A DNA stretch of 64,000 bases. Source: J027 sp965215855 (GTDB lineage Bacteria; Chloroflexota; Anaerolineae; Aggregatilineales; J027). Below the pieces are notes generated by a model. That model saw only the letters and a list, made by a program, of their open reading frames with translations, was not told the origin of the DNA and searched no databases. The stretch lies in assembly GCA_965215855.1 (NCBI GenBank), contig CBDCER010000003.1, forward strand, positions 186,001-250,000, given 5' to 3'. Below are positions 1-8,573 of this stretch, one piece after another. Both the position numbers and the translations under genes were made by a program. Each line of letters starts with the position of its first letter. The first letter of the stretch is position 1.

Positions 1-1
1 C

Positions 2-367
2 ATCCTGTCACGCTTACTGCTGAATATCAGCCTACTGGGTATTCTGGCGCTAGTTGTTTTGAACACGTTCTGGGACATGGAGCGGCTGCTGTTCATCGGG
101 GGATTAGCCTTCAGCAGCGGATGTCTAATATTCGGGCTGCGGACTGGGCGACATACCCGCACGCACTTCCGTCAGGGACACTGGTCATGGAACGAGAGTG
201 TGGTGACGGCAGGTATAATCTTGATATTAGTCGCGTTTCTGTTGGCTGCACCTAGAGACTTGAACTTTTCGCCATATCCGCGCCTGGAATGGCCCACTTT
301 CAATCCCTGGCTCGGCATCGCCACGATTGGCGTCGTGTTACCGGGGCTATTGTCACACCATGATTGA
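2..367 (+). CDS. ECF transporter T component, C-terminal part (cut by window start)
   Basis: The reading frame is open from the left edge and ends at TGA 365-367, so only the last ~121 residues are seen. They hold hydrophobic segments at the start, around residue 25, near residue 65 and at the end. Between them is a basic stretch (GLRTGRHTRTHF) followed by a Trp-containing loop, which resembles the C-terminal region of EcfT/CbiQ membrane proteins, where an Arg-rich coupling region contacts the ATPases. EcfT anchors the energy-coupling module of vitamin or metal importers. The fused EcfA gene starts inside the last codons (8-bp overlap), a typical ECF operon arrangement. The substrate-binding S component, if present, lies outside the window. 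The assignment rests mostly on the neighbour. Confidence 0.6.
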   Translation: MLSRLLLNISLLGILALVVLNTFWDMERLLFIGGLAFSSGCLIFGLRTGRHTRTHFRQGHWSWNESVVTAGIILILVAFLLAAPRDLNFSPYPRLEWPTFNPWLGIATIGVVLPGLLSHHD

Positions 368-1958
368 TATTGACCACCTAACCTACACCTATCCGCACAC
401 CGAATCACCCGCACTGGTCGATGTATCGTTGCAGATTCCAGCGGGGGCGTTTGTATTGGTGTGTGGAGCCAGTGGTTCCGGAAAATCGACTCTGCTGCGG
501 GCGCTGAATGGGTTGGTTCCACATTTCTATGGAGGGACATTGGCTGGACGAGTGCTGGTTGGCAGTGTAGATACAAAACAGGCCAACCCGCGTAAACTAG
601 CAACTACTGTCGGTTTCGTCTTTCAGGACCCCACTGCACAGTTCGTGGTACAGACAGTCGAAGACGAAATTGCTTTTGGCCTGGAAAATCTAGGAATAGC
701 GCCGTCGGAAATGCCAGAGCGCATCAGTCAGGCTTTGGCGGCGGTCGGCGCGGCACATTTGCAAATGCGCCAGATCAACACTCTATCTGGTGGCGAAGCA
801 CAACGCATAGCGGTGGCCTGTGCGCTGGTGATGCAGCCTAAAGTGTTGGTATTAGACGAACCAACATCACAGCTTGATCCAGCCGGAGCCGATGCATTGC
901 TAAAAGTATTGATCAGGCTCCATCAAAAACATGGCATTACAATTATTCTGGCCGAGCATCGGCTGGCCCGCTTGCTATCCATTGCCACACACTTGCTAAT
1001 TTTGGAGCGTGGACAAACGCCACGATTAACAACACCGCATGAGTTACCCACTGCCTTGCATCCCTCATTCTTGGCTGCTGCCAATCATCTCGGCTGGCAA
1101 CCTCTACCATTATCGTTGGCTGAGGCACGTGCGATGGCAAATCAACGTGCCTGTCCGCCCTATGAATCGACTATTCACCAAACGGACAACCACACAGAGT
1201 TGTCCCTACAGACCGCTTCTGCCCCCGTGTTGCAAGTGAAAAACCTAAGCGTTGGGTATGGGAAACAGACGGTTTTGCATGACCTGAACTTCGATTTACG
1301 CAAGAGCGAATGTCTAGCACTGTTAGGCGCAAACGGTTCCGGAAAATCGACGTTGCTCAAAGTGTTGGCCGGCCTATTGATACCGGAGGCTGGAACGATC
1401 ACATACGCAGGACAGGACATCATGCAGCAACGCGTCGATCAACGCGCGCAGAATATTGCCTACGTACCTCAAGACCCCAACACCATCCTGTTTGCCGATA
1501 CCTTGCTGGACGAATTGCACTTCACGTTGGATGGCTTGCAGTTGCCACCTGTTATGGAGCCAGTCGCTTTTCTGGAAATGCTCCGCCTGGATCCCTATGC
1601 TCATCACTATCCTCGTGATCTTTCCGGTGGTGAACGACAACGAGCTGCCCTGGCTGCCATGTTGATTGCCGAGCGACCCATTCTGTTGTTGGACGAACCA
1701 ACTTTAGGATTAGATTACATGCAGCGCGAAACGCTGGTTGAACTGCTACGAGCCTGGCAAGGACGTTCCATCATTCTGGCAACCCATGATCTGGAACTAG
1801 CCGGGCGCGTGGCAGATCGTGTCATCATTTTGGAACATGGACACATCGCAGCCGATGGCATACCACGCGAGGTGCTATTCAACACACCGAGCTATCAAAC
1901 CCAACTGGCGCAGGTATTTGACCGAGCCGATTTGTTGACCACCGATGACCTTCGTTAA
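360..1958 (+). CDS. Fused energy-coupling factor ABC ATPase (EcfA-EcfA')
   Basis: A 532-residue cytoplasmic protein with two ABC ATPase domains in one chain. Domain 1 has a Walker A motif (GASGSGKST, ~36-44), signature LSGGE (~142) and Walker B LVLDEP (~163). Domain 2 has GANGSGKST (~323), LSGGERQR (~421) and LLLDEP (~442). Such duplicated CbiO/EcfA proteins power ECF-type importers of vitamins or metal ions together with EcfT and an S component. I chose ATG 360 because it overlaps the stop of the upstream EcfT-like gene; a longer frame from 327 would run through that gene. All nucleotide-binding motifs look intact in both halves. The transported substrate cannot be read from the ATPase. Confidence 0.9.
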   Translation: MIDIDHLTYTYPHTESPALVDVSLQIPAGAFVLVCGASGSGKSTLLRALNGLVPHFYGGTLAGRVLVGSVDTKQANPRKLATTVGFVFQDPTAQFVVQTVEDEIAFGLENLGIAPSEMPERISQALAAVGAAHLQMRQINTLSGGEAQRIAVACALVMQPKVLVLDEPTSQLDPAGADALLKVLIRLHQKHGITIILAEHRLARLLSIATHLLILERGQTPRLTTPHELPTALHPSFLAAANHLGWQPLPLSLAEARAMANQRACPPYESTIHQTDNHTELSLQTASAPVLQVKNLSVGYGKQTVLHDLNFDLRKSECLALLGANGSGKSTLLKVLAGLLIPEAGTITYAGQDIMQQRVDQRAQNIAYVPQDPNTILFADTLLDELHFTLDGLQLPPVMEPVAFLEMLRLDPYAHHYPRDLSGGERQRAALAAMLIAERPILLLDEPTLGLDYMQRETLVELLRAWQGRSIILATHDLELAGRVADRVIILEHGHIAADGIPREVLFNTPSYQTQLAQVFDRADLLTTDDLR

Positions 1959-1985
1959 TCTGACCTGTATTGAACCCCAAAAACA

Positions 1986-2024
1986 TTTTTACATATTGTA
2001 AAAACCCTGAATAACGGCTAAAAT
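1986..2024 (+). promoter_or_regulatory. Promoter with palindromic operator-like site, acetyltransferase gene
   Basis: A -10 box TAAAAT (2019-2024) lies 17 bases after a -35-like TTGTAA (1996-2001). The -35 box lies on a perfect 8-bp inverted repeat, TTTTTACA-TAT-TGTAAAAA (1986-2004). The repeat has no G/C-rich core, so it is a poor terminator for the gene before it and looks more like a repressor or activator half-site pair. A Shine-Dalgarno AAGGAG follows at 2040-2045, ahead of the ATG at 2057. Function as an operator is inference. Confidence 0.45.
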
Positions 2025-2056
2025 AGCGACTTCGTATACAAGGAGTTCATACAACT

Positions 2057-3382
2057 ATGCAGAAAACACTTGCCGACGGCTTGATATTACGCTCGCTAAG
2101 TGAAGGTAATACCAACGACAAAACTGACCTCCCTCAATTTTTTCTGGACGTATTTACAGAGGCGTATGGTCCCGATGATGAAGATATTGGCCCCTGGACC
2201 AGCGATCTATTGAATGACAACCATCCCGCCGTCACGGATGAAGACGTGTGGGTCGTAGTTGATCCGGCTCATAACGAGCGCATTGTTTCGGCGCTGCTAC
2301 TGATCCCCCAGGTATGGTGTTATGACGGTATTGAGTTGCCAGTGGGCCGTGTAGAACTGGTGGCAACCCACAAAGATTATCGCAATCGTGGATTGCAGCG
2401 GGCGTTGTTCAATGCCTTACATGAACGCAGCGAGTCTTTAGGACACAATATCCAATCCATCACTGGCATTCCCTATTTTTACCGCCAGTTTGGCTATGCG
2501 ATGGCCGTCGATTTGGGTGCATGTGGCGTCGTTTCAGTTGGCAGTATCCCCAAACTAAAAGACGGTGAGAAACCGCAATATACGCTGCGGCGGGCGACGG
2601 TGAATGATATTCCCGATATGATGCGATGGTTCAAGCGGCTGGCAGACCAAGCAATGCTGAGTGTAGTACGCCCCCGTGAACACTGGGAATATGAAATGAC
2701 CACACGCCAGACGTGGCCCAGAATCTTTCATATCATCGAGGATCAGAACAATAAAGGAGTGGGCTACGTGCAATCGCCCTCTGAAATATGGGGCACACGC
2801 TATGGCTGTGGTGAATATGCAGTGGGCGAGGAAACATCGTATCTCGCAACGTATCCAGATGTTTTGCGCGGTCTGCATCAATATGCCAAAGACACTTTCA
2901 AGGACAAAGAAGTCCACCTCATCAGTTTTGATAGCGGCCTCTATGAGCCATTGCGCCCCTTACTGGAAAACACGAGCTATTCTGGAATTAAACAAACGAC
3001 TTATACATGGTATATACGTGTCGTGGATATGGTCAGGTTAATCCAAGATATAAAACCTGTTCTGGAGCGACGGCTGGTGAATTCGCGGGCACATGGCTAC
3101 ACCGGCACGCTGCACATTGATTTCTACAGCAAAAAAGGGCTGTTCATACGCTTGGAACAGGGAAAGATCGTTGAAATCAATAACAGCAAGCCCGCGATTG
3201 ACAAGGAAGATGCAGCATTTCCTTATCACAGTTTTTTGAGTGTACTGTTCGGTCATCGTACAGTAGCCGAATTGAATGCCGTGTTGCCCGATGCCTACGT
3301 CAGCCGAGGTTCGTTTAAAGCCGCAGTGCTGTTGGAGACTCTGTTTCCCAGACGTTTCTCGTGGCTACCGGCGTTCGCCTAG
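2057..3382 (+). CDS. Eis-like GNAT N-acetyltransferase
   Basis: A 441-residue protein of the size and layout of the Eis / tandem-GNAT family: an N-terminal GNAT domain (residues ~10-160), a second GNAT-like middle region and a C-terminal SCP2-like portion (~330-441). The acetyl-CoA pyrophosphate loop is visible as RNRGLQRAL (~109-117) after a VELVAT strand. GNAT enzymes move the acetyl group of acetyl-CoA to amines; Eis members acetylate small amines such as aminoglycosides or protein lysines, but the acceptor here is unknown. The gene has its own promoter and an AAGGAG ribosome site 11 bases before ATG. The conserved C-terminal carboxylate of true Eis enzymes, a Phe in mycobacterial Eis, is not obviously different here (the chain ends FSWLPAFA). 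Confidence 0.8.
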   Translation: MQKTLADGLILRSLSEGNTNDKTDLPQFFLDVFTEAYGPDDEDIGPWTSDLLNDNHPAVTDEDVWVVVDPAHNERIVSALLLIPQVWCYDGIELPVGRVELVATHKDYRNRGLQRALFNALHERSESLGHNIQSITGIPYFYRQFGYAMAVDLGACGVVSVGSIPKLKDGEKPQYTLRRATVNDIPDMMRWFKRLADQAMLSVVRPREHWEYEMTTRQTWPRIFHIIEDQNNKGVGYVQSPSEIWGTRYGCGEYAVGEETSYLATYPDVLRGLHQYAKDTFKDKEVHLISFDSGLYEPLRPLLENTSYSGIKQTTYTWYIRVVDMVRLIQDIKPVLERRLVNSRAHGYTGTLHIDFYSKKGLFIRLEQGKIVEINNSKPAIDKEDAAFPYHSFLSVLFGHRTVAELNAVLPDAYVSRGSFKAAVLLETLFPRRFSWLPAFA

Positions 3383-3564
3383 CGGTGGCTTATTTATCGT
3401 CTTGCGAATGCGACACAGGCGGGCAAGTGATCTTGCAAGCAAAGGGCTGCGCTTGCGCTGGAGCGCCATGTGACTTGTCCCGCCTGGAAACACACTATCC
3501 ATCCTAGAAACTGCGAAGTGGTTTTTGCACGACTACTAATCTTGCTTTCGCTGGGCAAGCGATA

Positions 3565-5364
3565 CTATTTCTTCTTGTCTTTATCCTTCTTATCCTCTTT
3601 TTCCTCATCCGGGTCTTTCGGCTTAGGCCAGCCCTGGTTTTCTGCACGCTGTTTGATATTGTCCACCAGTTTCTGGTAGAGTGGCTTACCATCACCATAA
3701 GCACGCGCCTCGCCACCCTGCTTTTTAACATAATAGAAGACCTCTTCGTCAAGCTGCCTGGACAATCCAAAGAGCGTTATCATGACTCTGGTATCAATAT
3801 CGCGCTTGTCGTCATCCGTTATCCACCAGGGAACTTCTAGGGTCTCCTTATTAAATTCGGCGACTTTCTCGGGCAAGATCTGCTTGGTATATGTGTAGTA
3901 TTCATTAGCATGGAACAATTCATGTATTCTGGTGATGTGTGATGACCAGTATTTCACGCGCTTCGGCGCACCATACTCCGCCGGGGTGAGTTCGCTGACA
4001 ATTTGATGCCAGTTATCAGGTCTGACAACATCGCTCTGGGAACCTGGAACATCTGTACACCCGTTATTGCTGATGTTCCATAGTGTATCGACCACGATAC
4101 AAGCATTGACTTTGACCACATCATCTTCCAGAGTCCACCTGATAGAAGTTACATTCCACTGCGCTTTGGTATGGCCCCATCCACTTTTGACCTCGCCACC
4201 CTGCCCAATATTGGTTCTGGCCCAAATGCTGGAACCATCTAACCGATCATGACCCCAATCTGAGTCCTGAACATCACCCTGGTGTGTGGCAGGAATCGTC
4301 GTGACGCTCAACTGCATACGGCGTCGTTTTTTACCCTTCGGCAATACTGTATCGCCACAACCACTGGCCTCAAACGATGCCCCGATGATGTCTGGGATTT
4401 CACCAGAAACAGGCCGCTCTTCGGCTCCATCAGGTCTGTCGCTGAGTCCGTCGATAATCTCATCCAGTTTGCGTGCTGCATCCTCACCAAAACCACCCCT
4501 TATCAAGTCTCTTAGCATTTCCAGCGGGCCTCGGAATATGGATTTTACCCTATCGCTCACTCTATCCAGTTCCCGGCTGACTTGTGATGTGAGGCCACGA
4601 ATGGCTTCCATGACACTCTGCATCGTCTCGCTGACCCAATCAGTGATGGAATCCCACCAACTGCTGCCACCGCCACCATCTTGATTTTGTTGTTGCTGCT
4701 GTTCACTCTCGCTATCGTCACTGAACCAGTCGTCAAACCAGCCGCTCGTTTCTTCCTCATCGGAATCATGGGAATGAGTATGTTCATGATGAGCCGGTTC
4801 AGGCGTTGGCGGTTCAACGGTTTGGGGTTGCGGGACATCGGGGTGTTCGGTATTGAGGCGGTGCAAAATTGTCTTGACTTTCTTCAATTTGGAGACGACC
4901 TCGGCAGCCTGCGAACCGCCACCACCAGTAGATATATCCGTGATAGTGACGCTACCAGATTTCAGACTGGCCCAGGTATTTGGCCCTACAATGCCATCAA
5001 CGGAAAGCCCGGCGGCGCGTTGGTAAGCCGTCACGGACCGGTATGTCTGTGGCCCGAAAATACCATCCACCTGGATGGCAGCCCCAGCCTCGACCAGATG
5101 TTGTTGGAGTGTGGTTACGGCTGGCCCCGACGAGCCGTTCCGCAACATCGGCTCGTGGCCTACTATCCGCTGCACAAACTGATTGCCATAAACCTGTCCC
5201 ATACGCCTTACCATTGCCTGTCGCTGGGCAACCGGTATACGTCGGTCATGGATTGGTGCAAGAGGGGAAACTCGCAGTTGTCTGAGGGGAGATGTGGTGC
5301 GATTGACTCGTGGCGCTACCACAGCCTGTTTACGGACCAATCTCAGCCTGGTCTTTGTAGTCAC
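3565..5364 (-). CDS. Effector-like zinc metallopeptidase with peptidoglycan-binding domain
   Basis: A 599-residue modular protein. Residues 1-70 are basic and end in a Gln/Arg motif (RRMGQVYGNQFVQRI) very like the short segment found in DUF4157 and other eCIS-associated effector proteins. A PG_binding_1 domain follows (~72-135), then a low-complexity linker with a His-rich patch and Gln/Gly runs, then coiled regions. The C-terminal part has HELFH (481-485), a classic HExxH zinc site, and a downstream EARAY (~552) that could supply the third, glutamate ligand. The tail is a Lys/Asp/Glu run. There is no signal peptide. GTG 5364 was chosen because CGAGG stands six bases before it. Likely role: an exported or contractile-system-delivered peptidase acting on the cell envelope or protein; no injection-system operon is in the window. 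Confidence 0.6.
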   Translation of the reverse strand: MTTKTRLRLVRKQAVVAPRVNRTTSPLRQLRVSPLAPIHDRRIPVAQRQAMVRRMGQVYGNQFVQRIVGHEPMLRNGSSGPAVTTLQQHLVEAGAAIQVDGIFGPQTYRSVTAYQRAAGLSVDGIVGPNTWASLKSGSVTITDISTGGGGSQAAEVVSKLKKVKTILHRLNTEHPDVPQPQTVEPPTPEPAHHEHTHSHDSDEEETSGWFDDWFSDDSESEQQQQQNQDGGGGSSWWDSITDWVSETMQSVMEAIRGLTSQVSRELDRVSDRVKSIFRGPLEMLRDLIRGGFGEDAARKLDEIIDGLSDRPDGAEERPVSGEIPDIIGASFEASGCGDTVLPKGKKRRRMQLSVTTIPATHQGDVQDSDWGHDRLDGSSIWARTNIGQGGEVKSGWGHTKAQWNVTSIRWTLEDDVVKVNACIVVDTLWNISNNGCTDVPGSQSDVVRPDNWHQIVSELTPAEYGAPKRVKYWSSHITRIHELFHANEYYTYTKQILPEKVAEFNKETLEVPWWITDDDKRDIDTRVMITLFGLSRQLDEEVFYYVKKQGGEARAYGDGKPLYQKLVDNIKQRAENQGWPKPKDPDEEKEDKKDKDKKK

Positions 5365-5629
5365 TGGTATCCTCGGAATTTCTATCTAAGGTGTACTTGA
5401 CCATGAAAACCAATTGAGAGCATGACCTCAGTTCAGCGCAGTAAGGAGAAAGGTGCTATCTCCAGATAGTGTGAGAAACTCACTACTCTTCGCCACAATC
5501 ATCATACCACGAAACGTGATAAAGCGTGTACGCTATCAACCAGAAGAAATCAAAAAATGGCGACGAGATGGGGCACTTTGTGGTAGACTGTTTTCTGCTG
5601 AGATCAAACGGCTATACAGTGAGGAAACA

Positions 5630-6394
5630 GTGCGCCGTCCGATTGTGTTTGTGGGATTCATGCTGCTGGTGGCAACGCTAGCGTGTAGTCTGGTGTCGGA
5701 AGATACTATTTTTGATGAAGAACGGTTGGTGACCGATGAGCGTCCGGGCCTGGTAGTGCTGGCTCCGGTGACAGGCAATGTCTACGCCACCGGAACGACT
5801 GTCACCTTTCATGCCATCGCACAGGATAGCGTGGGTGTGTCGCGCATTGAGTTTGAAATAGATGTACCAGGTGAACCAGTGGTGTTGGTGAAGACTGCTG
5901 ATTCACCTACCCCAGCATTAGAAGCCATCCTGACCTGGGAAGCCGGGGAAAGTCGCACAGTGCTGATCTTGGCACGTGCCTTCCGCGAAGCCGGTGCGCC
6001 TGGTGATCCTTTGGACGATATACCCAGTAATGAAGTGGTGCTGACTATCGACGTTGTGCCAGCCCCTGATCTTGTATTGCCGACTATCCCACAACAATCC
6101 GACACTGATCCCACGCCAGATGCCGCTCTCGATACACCATCCGATGAACTCCCTGGCTTTCCGGTAACCATCAGCAGTACCCAGGTGGTTCCTGTACGCC
6201 AGGGTCCTGGCACAAGTTATCCAATTGTGCAAGAGGTGGAAACAGGTGCTACTGTAGAAATCGTCGGCAGAAGCGCCGATGCAGTATGGCTGGTCATTCG
6301 GTTGGAAAGCGGTTTCGGTTGGATATTCCGGGATACGGTGATCTTGACGGACGATGTGAGTATTCTGCCCGTTGTGGAAGCGCCGCCACAATAA
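5630..6394 (+). CDS. Lipoprotein with Ig-like and SH3b domains
   Basis: I start this gene at GTG 5630 because GAGG (5621-5624) is five bases upstream and the product then opens with a good lipoprotein signal: a basic start, a hydrophobic run and a lipobox ending ATLAC. A longer frame begins at 5453 but would bury the signal inside the protein. The 254-residue product has a mature N-terminal part resembling a bacterial Ig-like domain (GNVYATGTTVTFHAIAQD), a Pro/Asp-rich spacer and a C-terminal bacterial SH3 domain (~180-250; PVRQGPGTSYPIV and GWIFRDTV). Such proteins sit on the outer face of the membrane and bind wall or surface ligands. Enzymatic residues are not visible. The stop is 24 bp before psuG. 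Confidence 0.65.
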   Translation: MRRPIVFVGFMLLVATLACSLVSEDTIFDEERLVTDERPGLVVLAPVTGNVYATGTTVTFHAIAQDSVGVSRIEFEIDVPGEPVVLVKTADSPTPALEAILTWEAGESRTVLILARAFREAGAPGDPLDDIPSNEVVLTIDVVPAPDLVLPTIPQQSDTDPTPDAALDTPSDELPGFPVTISSTQVVPVRQGPGTSYPIVQEVETGATVEIVGRSADAVWLVIRLESGFGWIFRDTVILTDDVSILPVVEAPPQ

Positions 6395-6418
6395 TTATTG
6401 TACTGATGCGAGGAATTC

Positions 6419-7315
6419 ATGCTCTCTCCAGAAATTAAAGCAGCAATTCAATCCGGACGCCCGGTGGTGGCGCTGGAATCAACCGTCATTTCACATGGTC
6501 TGCCCTGGCCCGAAAATCTGCAGTTGGCCCGCGAATTGGAAACCATCGTTCGTGATAACGGCGCAACCCCGGCAACAATTGCACTTATTGCCGGGCAGCC
6601 GCGTGTCGGATTGACCACTGATGAATTAGAACAATTGGCCGATGGCAAAACACCTGTCTGCAAGATCAGCCGCCGCGATTTCGGTACAGCGATTATCCAG
6701 AAAGCTTATGGCGCGACCACCGTCGCCGCAACTATGATTGTCGCTCACAAAGCTGGCATCAAGGTGTTTGCAACAGGCGGCATCGGCGGTGTGCATCGTG
6801 GCGATACGGCAGATGTCAGCGCCGATTTAATTGAACTCAGTCGGACGCCAGTGGCAGTGGTGTGTGCCGGAGCCAAATCCATTCTCGATTTACCGCGCAC
6901 ACTGGAATGGTTGGAAACGTTCGGTGTGCCAGTGTTAGGCTATGACACCAATGAATTCCCGGCCTTTTACACACGCACTAGCGGCCTGCCACTCCATGAT
7001 CGTGTGGATAGTGGTGAAGACGCTGCCCGCGTGATTGATGCCCATTGGAGCTTCGGATTAGACAGTGGTGTATTGGTGACGGTTCCCATTGCTGAATCCG
7101 ATGCACCCGATCCGGCGACAATCGACGCCTATGTCGCCCAGGCATTGCAAGAAGCTGATGCCCAACAGATTACTGGTAAAGACATCACGCCGTTCTTGCT
7201 GGGACGTTTAGTGGAGATCAGTGGTGGCAAAACGCTACAGGCGAATCTGGCTCTATTGCGACAAAATGCAGCAGTGGCAGCGCAGATTGCCGTAGCACTA
7301 GCTAAGGCTCAGTGA
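6419..7315 (+). CDS. psuG: Pseudouridine-5'-phosphate glycosidase
   Basis: A full-length 298-residue PsuG/IndA-family enzyme. It reversibly splits pseudouridine 5'-phosphate into uracil and ribose 5-phosphate and usually works after pseudouridine kinase in RNA catabolism. Family hallmarks are present: ALESTVISHGLPWP near the start (Glu20), CKISRRDFG (~81-89), GGIGGVHRG (~120-128, His126), VCAGAKSILD with the likely Schiff-base Lys153, and YDTNEFPAFY. These match the Glu/His/Lys set known for the E. coli enzyme. A GAGGA ribosome site precedes ATG 6419. No pseudouridine kinase gene lies alongside. Its 3' end overlaps the convergent membrane-protein gene by 14 bp. Ribose 5-phosphate from this reaction is also the RpiB substrate of the microcompartment 10 kb away, although no direct link is shown. 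Confidence 0.93.
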   Translation: MLSPEIKAAIQSGRPVVALESTVISHGLPWPENLQLARELETIVRDNGATPATIALIAGQPRVGLTTDELEQLADGKTPVCKISRRDFGTAIIQKAYGATTVAATMIVAHKAGIKVFATGGIGGVHRGDTADVSADLIELSRTPVAVVCAGAKSILDLPRTLEWLETFGVPVLGYDTNEFPAFYTRTSGLPLHDRVDSGEDAARVIDAHWSFGLDSGVLVTVPIAESDAPDPATIDAYVAQALQEADAQQITGKDITPFLLGRLVEISGGKTLQANLALLRQNAAVAAQIAVALAKAQ

Positions 7316-8414
7316 TGGTAAACTGTGCGGCAGGTTCCCCTGGCATTTCCTCGCCCACAAACATCCAAATTTCATATTCTCCGGGTATGAAACCCATAGC
7401 TTGTCCATAAAAGAAGATTGTTTGACCGTGCGCCTGGTTGCCCCATAACAATGTTCGTCCATCAATATACTCGCCATCTTTGAACAACACCCATTGCCAT
7501 TCCACTCCCGTACTCATTCCCATAAAGTCAATAAAGAAATAAAGTCGGGTGGTATCAGCCGAAAAAGTATTGGCAGAATTGACAGGCCCCCATTCGTCAT
7601 CAATATCGATGGCGATAGCAGTGATGTTCAGTGCCGCATCATCGCGTGGAGTCCGCCAGGGCGTTGGCCCGCCAATCTGCAAAGCCAGCGTGGGAAATGG
7701 TGTTGGTGATGGTGTAGCTGTCGGAACCGTTGGAGTCGGCGTTAACGTGAGCGAGGCGGTTGCCGTCAGGCTTGGTGTCATGGTCAGAGTAGGTGAGGCA
7801 GTTGGAGTCAAGCTGGACGTTGCCGTCAGGGTGGGTGAAGATGTCGAAGTGGCACTGGGTGAACCTGTCTCGCTCGGTCTAACCGTGATGGTTATGGTGG
7901 GGGTCAGTGTTGGCGTGGGCGAATCCGTTGTCTGCTCATCGACAGCACTAACCTCAGAGGGTTGCCTGGTCACTGACGGTGTTATTGGGATGTCGGTGAC
8001 TTCTTCGGTAGGAAGTTCGTCCGGTGGGATGGTATCTGTCACAGTCGGCATGATCGTGGGTGTTACAGTCGATTCCGCAGTTGGGGTCTCGGATGGTGTT
8101 TGGGTTGCTGGTTGAGTGGTGGCGGTATTTGGTGCTTCAACGATGGCAGGTGTCGAAGTGGTATCATCTTCATCCGCCTCCAACGTCGCAAACAGAACAG
8201 CCACAATACACAAAGCGATACTCAAGCTGAAAAAAACGATAGACAAAATCAGCACACGGAATCCTCGCCGCCCAGCTTTGCGTCGTCGTACCCAGTAACT
8301 TGCACGGCGACTGCGACGAAACAGCGACAATGCCAGCAAGAATAGAATAAACCCGATGGCAAATGTACCGGCGGTCAGGATTGGTAAGCGTTCTGTCAGT
8401 TCATCCAGCGTCAT
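7302..8414 (-). CDS. Membrane protein with long Thr/Pro linker and small C-terminal domain
   Basis: A 370-residue protein. Two membrane segments lie at ~13-33 and ~52-76, separated by a very basic cytoplasmic loop (RRSRR, RRRKAGRR). Then come ~150 residues rich in Thr, Pro and Ser with repeated TPT/TATS units, an extracellular stalk typical of Chloroflexota surface proteins. The C-terminal ~110 residues form a compact beta-like domain with several Trp and Phe residues. I do not recognise this domain. The stalk DNA is low complexity, which gives long spurious frames on the other strand. The start at ATG 8414 has no strong ribosome site. The 3' end overlaps psuG by 14 bp. Function unknown; probably surface exposed. 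Confidence 0.65.
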   Translation of the reverse strand: MTLDELTERLPILTAGTFAIGFILFLLALSLFRRSRRASYWVRRRKAGRRGFRVLILSIVFFSLSIALCIVAVLFATLEADEDDTTSTPAIVEAPNTATTQPATQTPSETPTAESTVTPTIMPTVTDTIPPDELPTEEVTDIPITPSVTRQPSEVSAVDEQTTDSPTPTLTPTITITVRPSETGSPSATSTSSPTLTATSSLTPTASPTLTMTPSLTATASLTLTPTPTVPTATPSPTPFPTLALQIGGPTPWRTPRDDAALNITAIAIDIDDEWGPVNSANTFSADTTRLYFFIDFMGMSTGVEWQWVLFKDGEYIDGRTLLWGNQAHGQTIFFYGQAMGFIPGEYEIWMFVGEEMPGEPAAQFTITEP

Positions 8415-8426
8415 AGATTTAGACTC

Positions 8427-8455
8427 TTGTCAATCATCCTGTATGCGACTATAAT
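8427..8455 (+). promoter_or_regulatory. tRNA-Val promoter
   Basis: TTGTCA (8427-8432), a 17-base spacer and TATAAT (8450-8455) form a near-consensus sigma70-type promoter. The expected start near 8462 leaves a leader of about nine bases before the mature tRNA 5' end. Confidence 0.8.
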
Positions 8456-8470
8456 CAACACAATACTGAT

Positions 8471-8544
8471 GGGACGTTAGCTCAGTTGGCCAGAGCGCTT
8501 CGTTGACATCGAAGAGGTCAGAGGTTCAAGTCCTCTACGTCCCA
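8471..8544 (+). tRNA. tRNA-Val (anticodon GAC)
   Basis: The cloverleaf can be drawn in full: acceptor GGGACGT (8471-8477) pairs with ACGTCCC (8537-8543), with discriminator A 8544. The D arm contains AGCTCAGTTGG. The anticodon stem CTTCG/CGAAG encloses loop TTGACAT with anticodon GAC (valine). The T arm is AGAGG-TTCAAGT-CCTCT. The 3' CCA is not encoded directly after the discriminator (the next bases are CAC), so it must be added by enzyme. A strong promoter precedes the gene and a terminator follows. Confidence 0.96.
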
Positions 8545-8552
8545 CACCAAAG

Positions 8553-8573
8553 CCGCAGTTATGCGGTTTTTTT
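8553..8573 (+). terminator. Intrinsic terminator of tRNA-Val
   Basis: Stem CCGCA-GTTA-TGCGG (8553-8566) is followed directly by seven T residues (8567-8573). The T run touches the stop codon of the minus-strand gene that ends at 8572. Confidence 0.88.

Noticed and set aside
4681..5400. Long open frame (239 codons) on the plus strand opposite the metallopeptidase gene
   Set aside because: The product has no family pattern, and the minus-strand frame has clear domains (peptidoglycan-binding motif, low-complexity linker) and a ribosome site.
7549..8115. Val/Gly-rich open frame on the plus strand, which could look like a repeat protein
   Set aside because: It is the complement of the Thr/Pro stalk of the minus-strand membrane protein; low-complexity coding DNA often leaves such a frame open.
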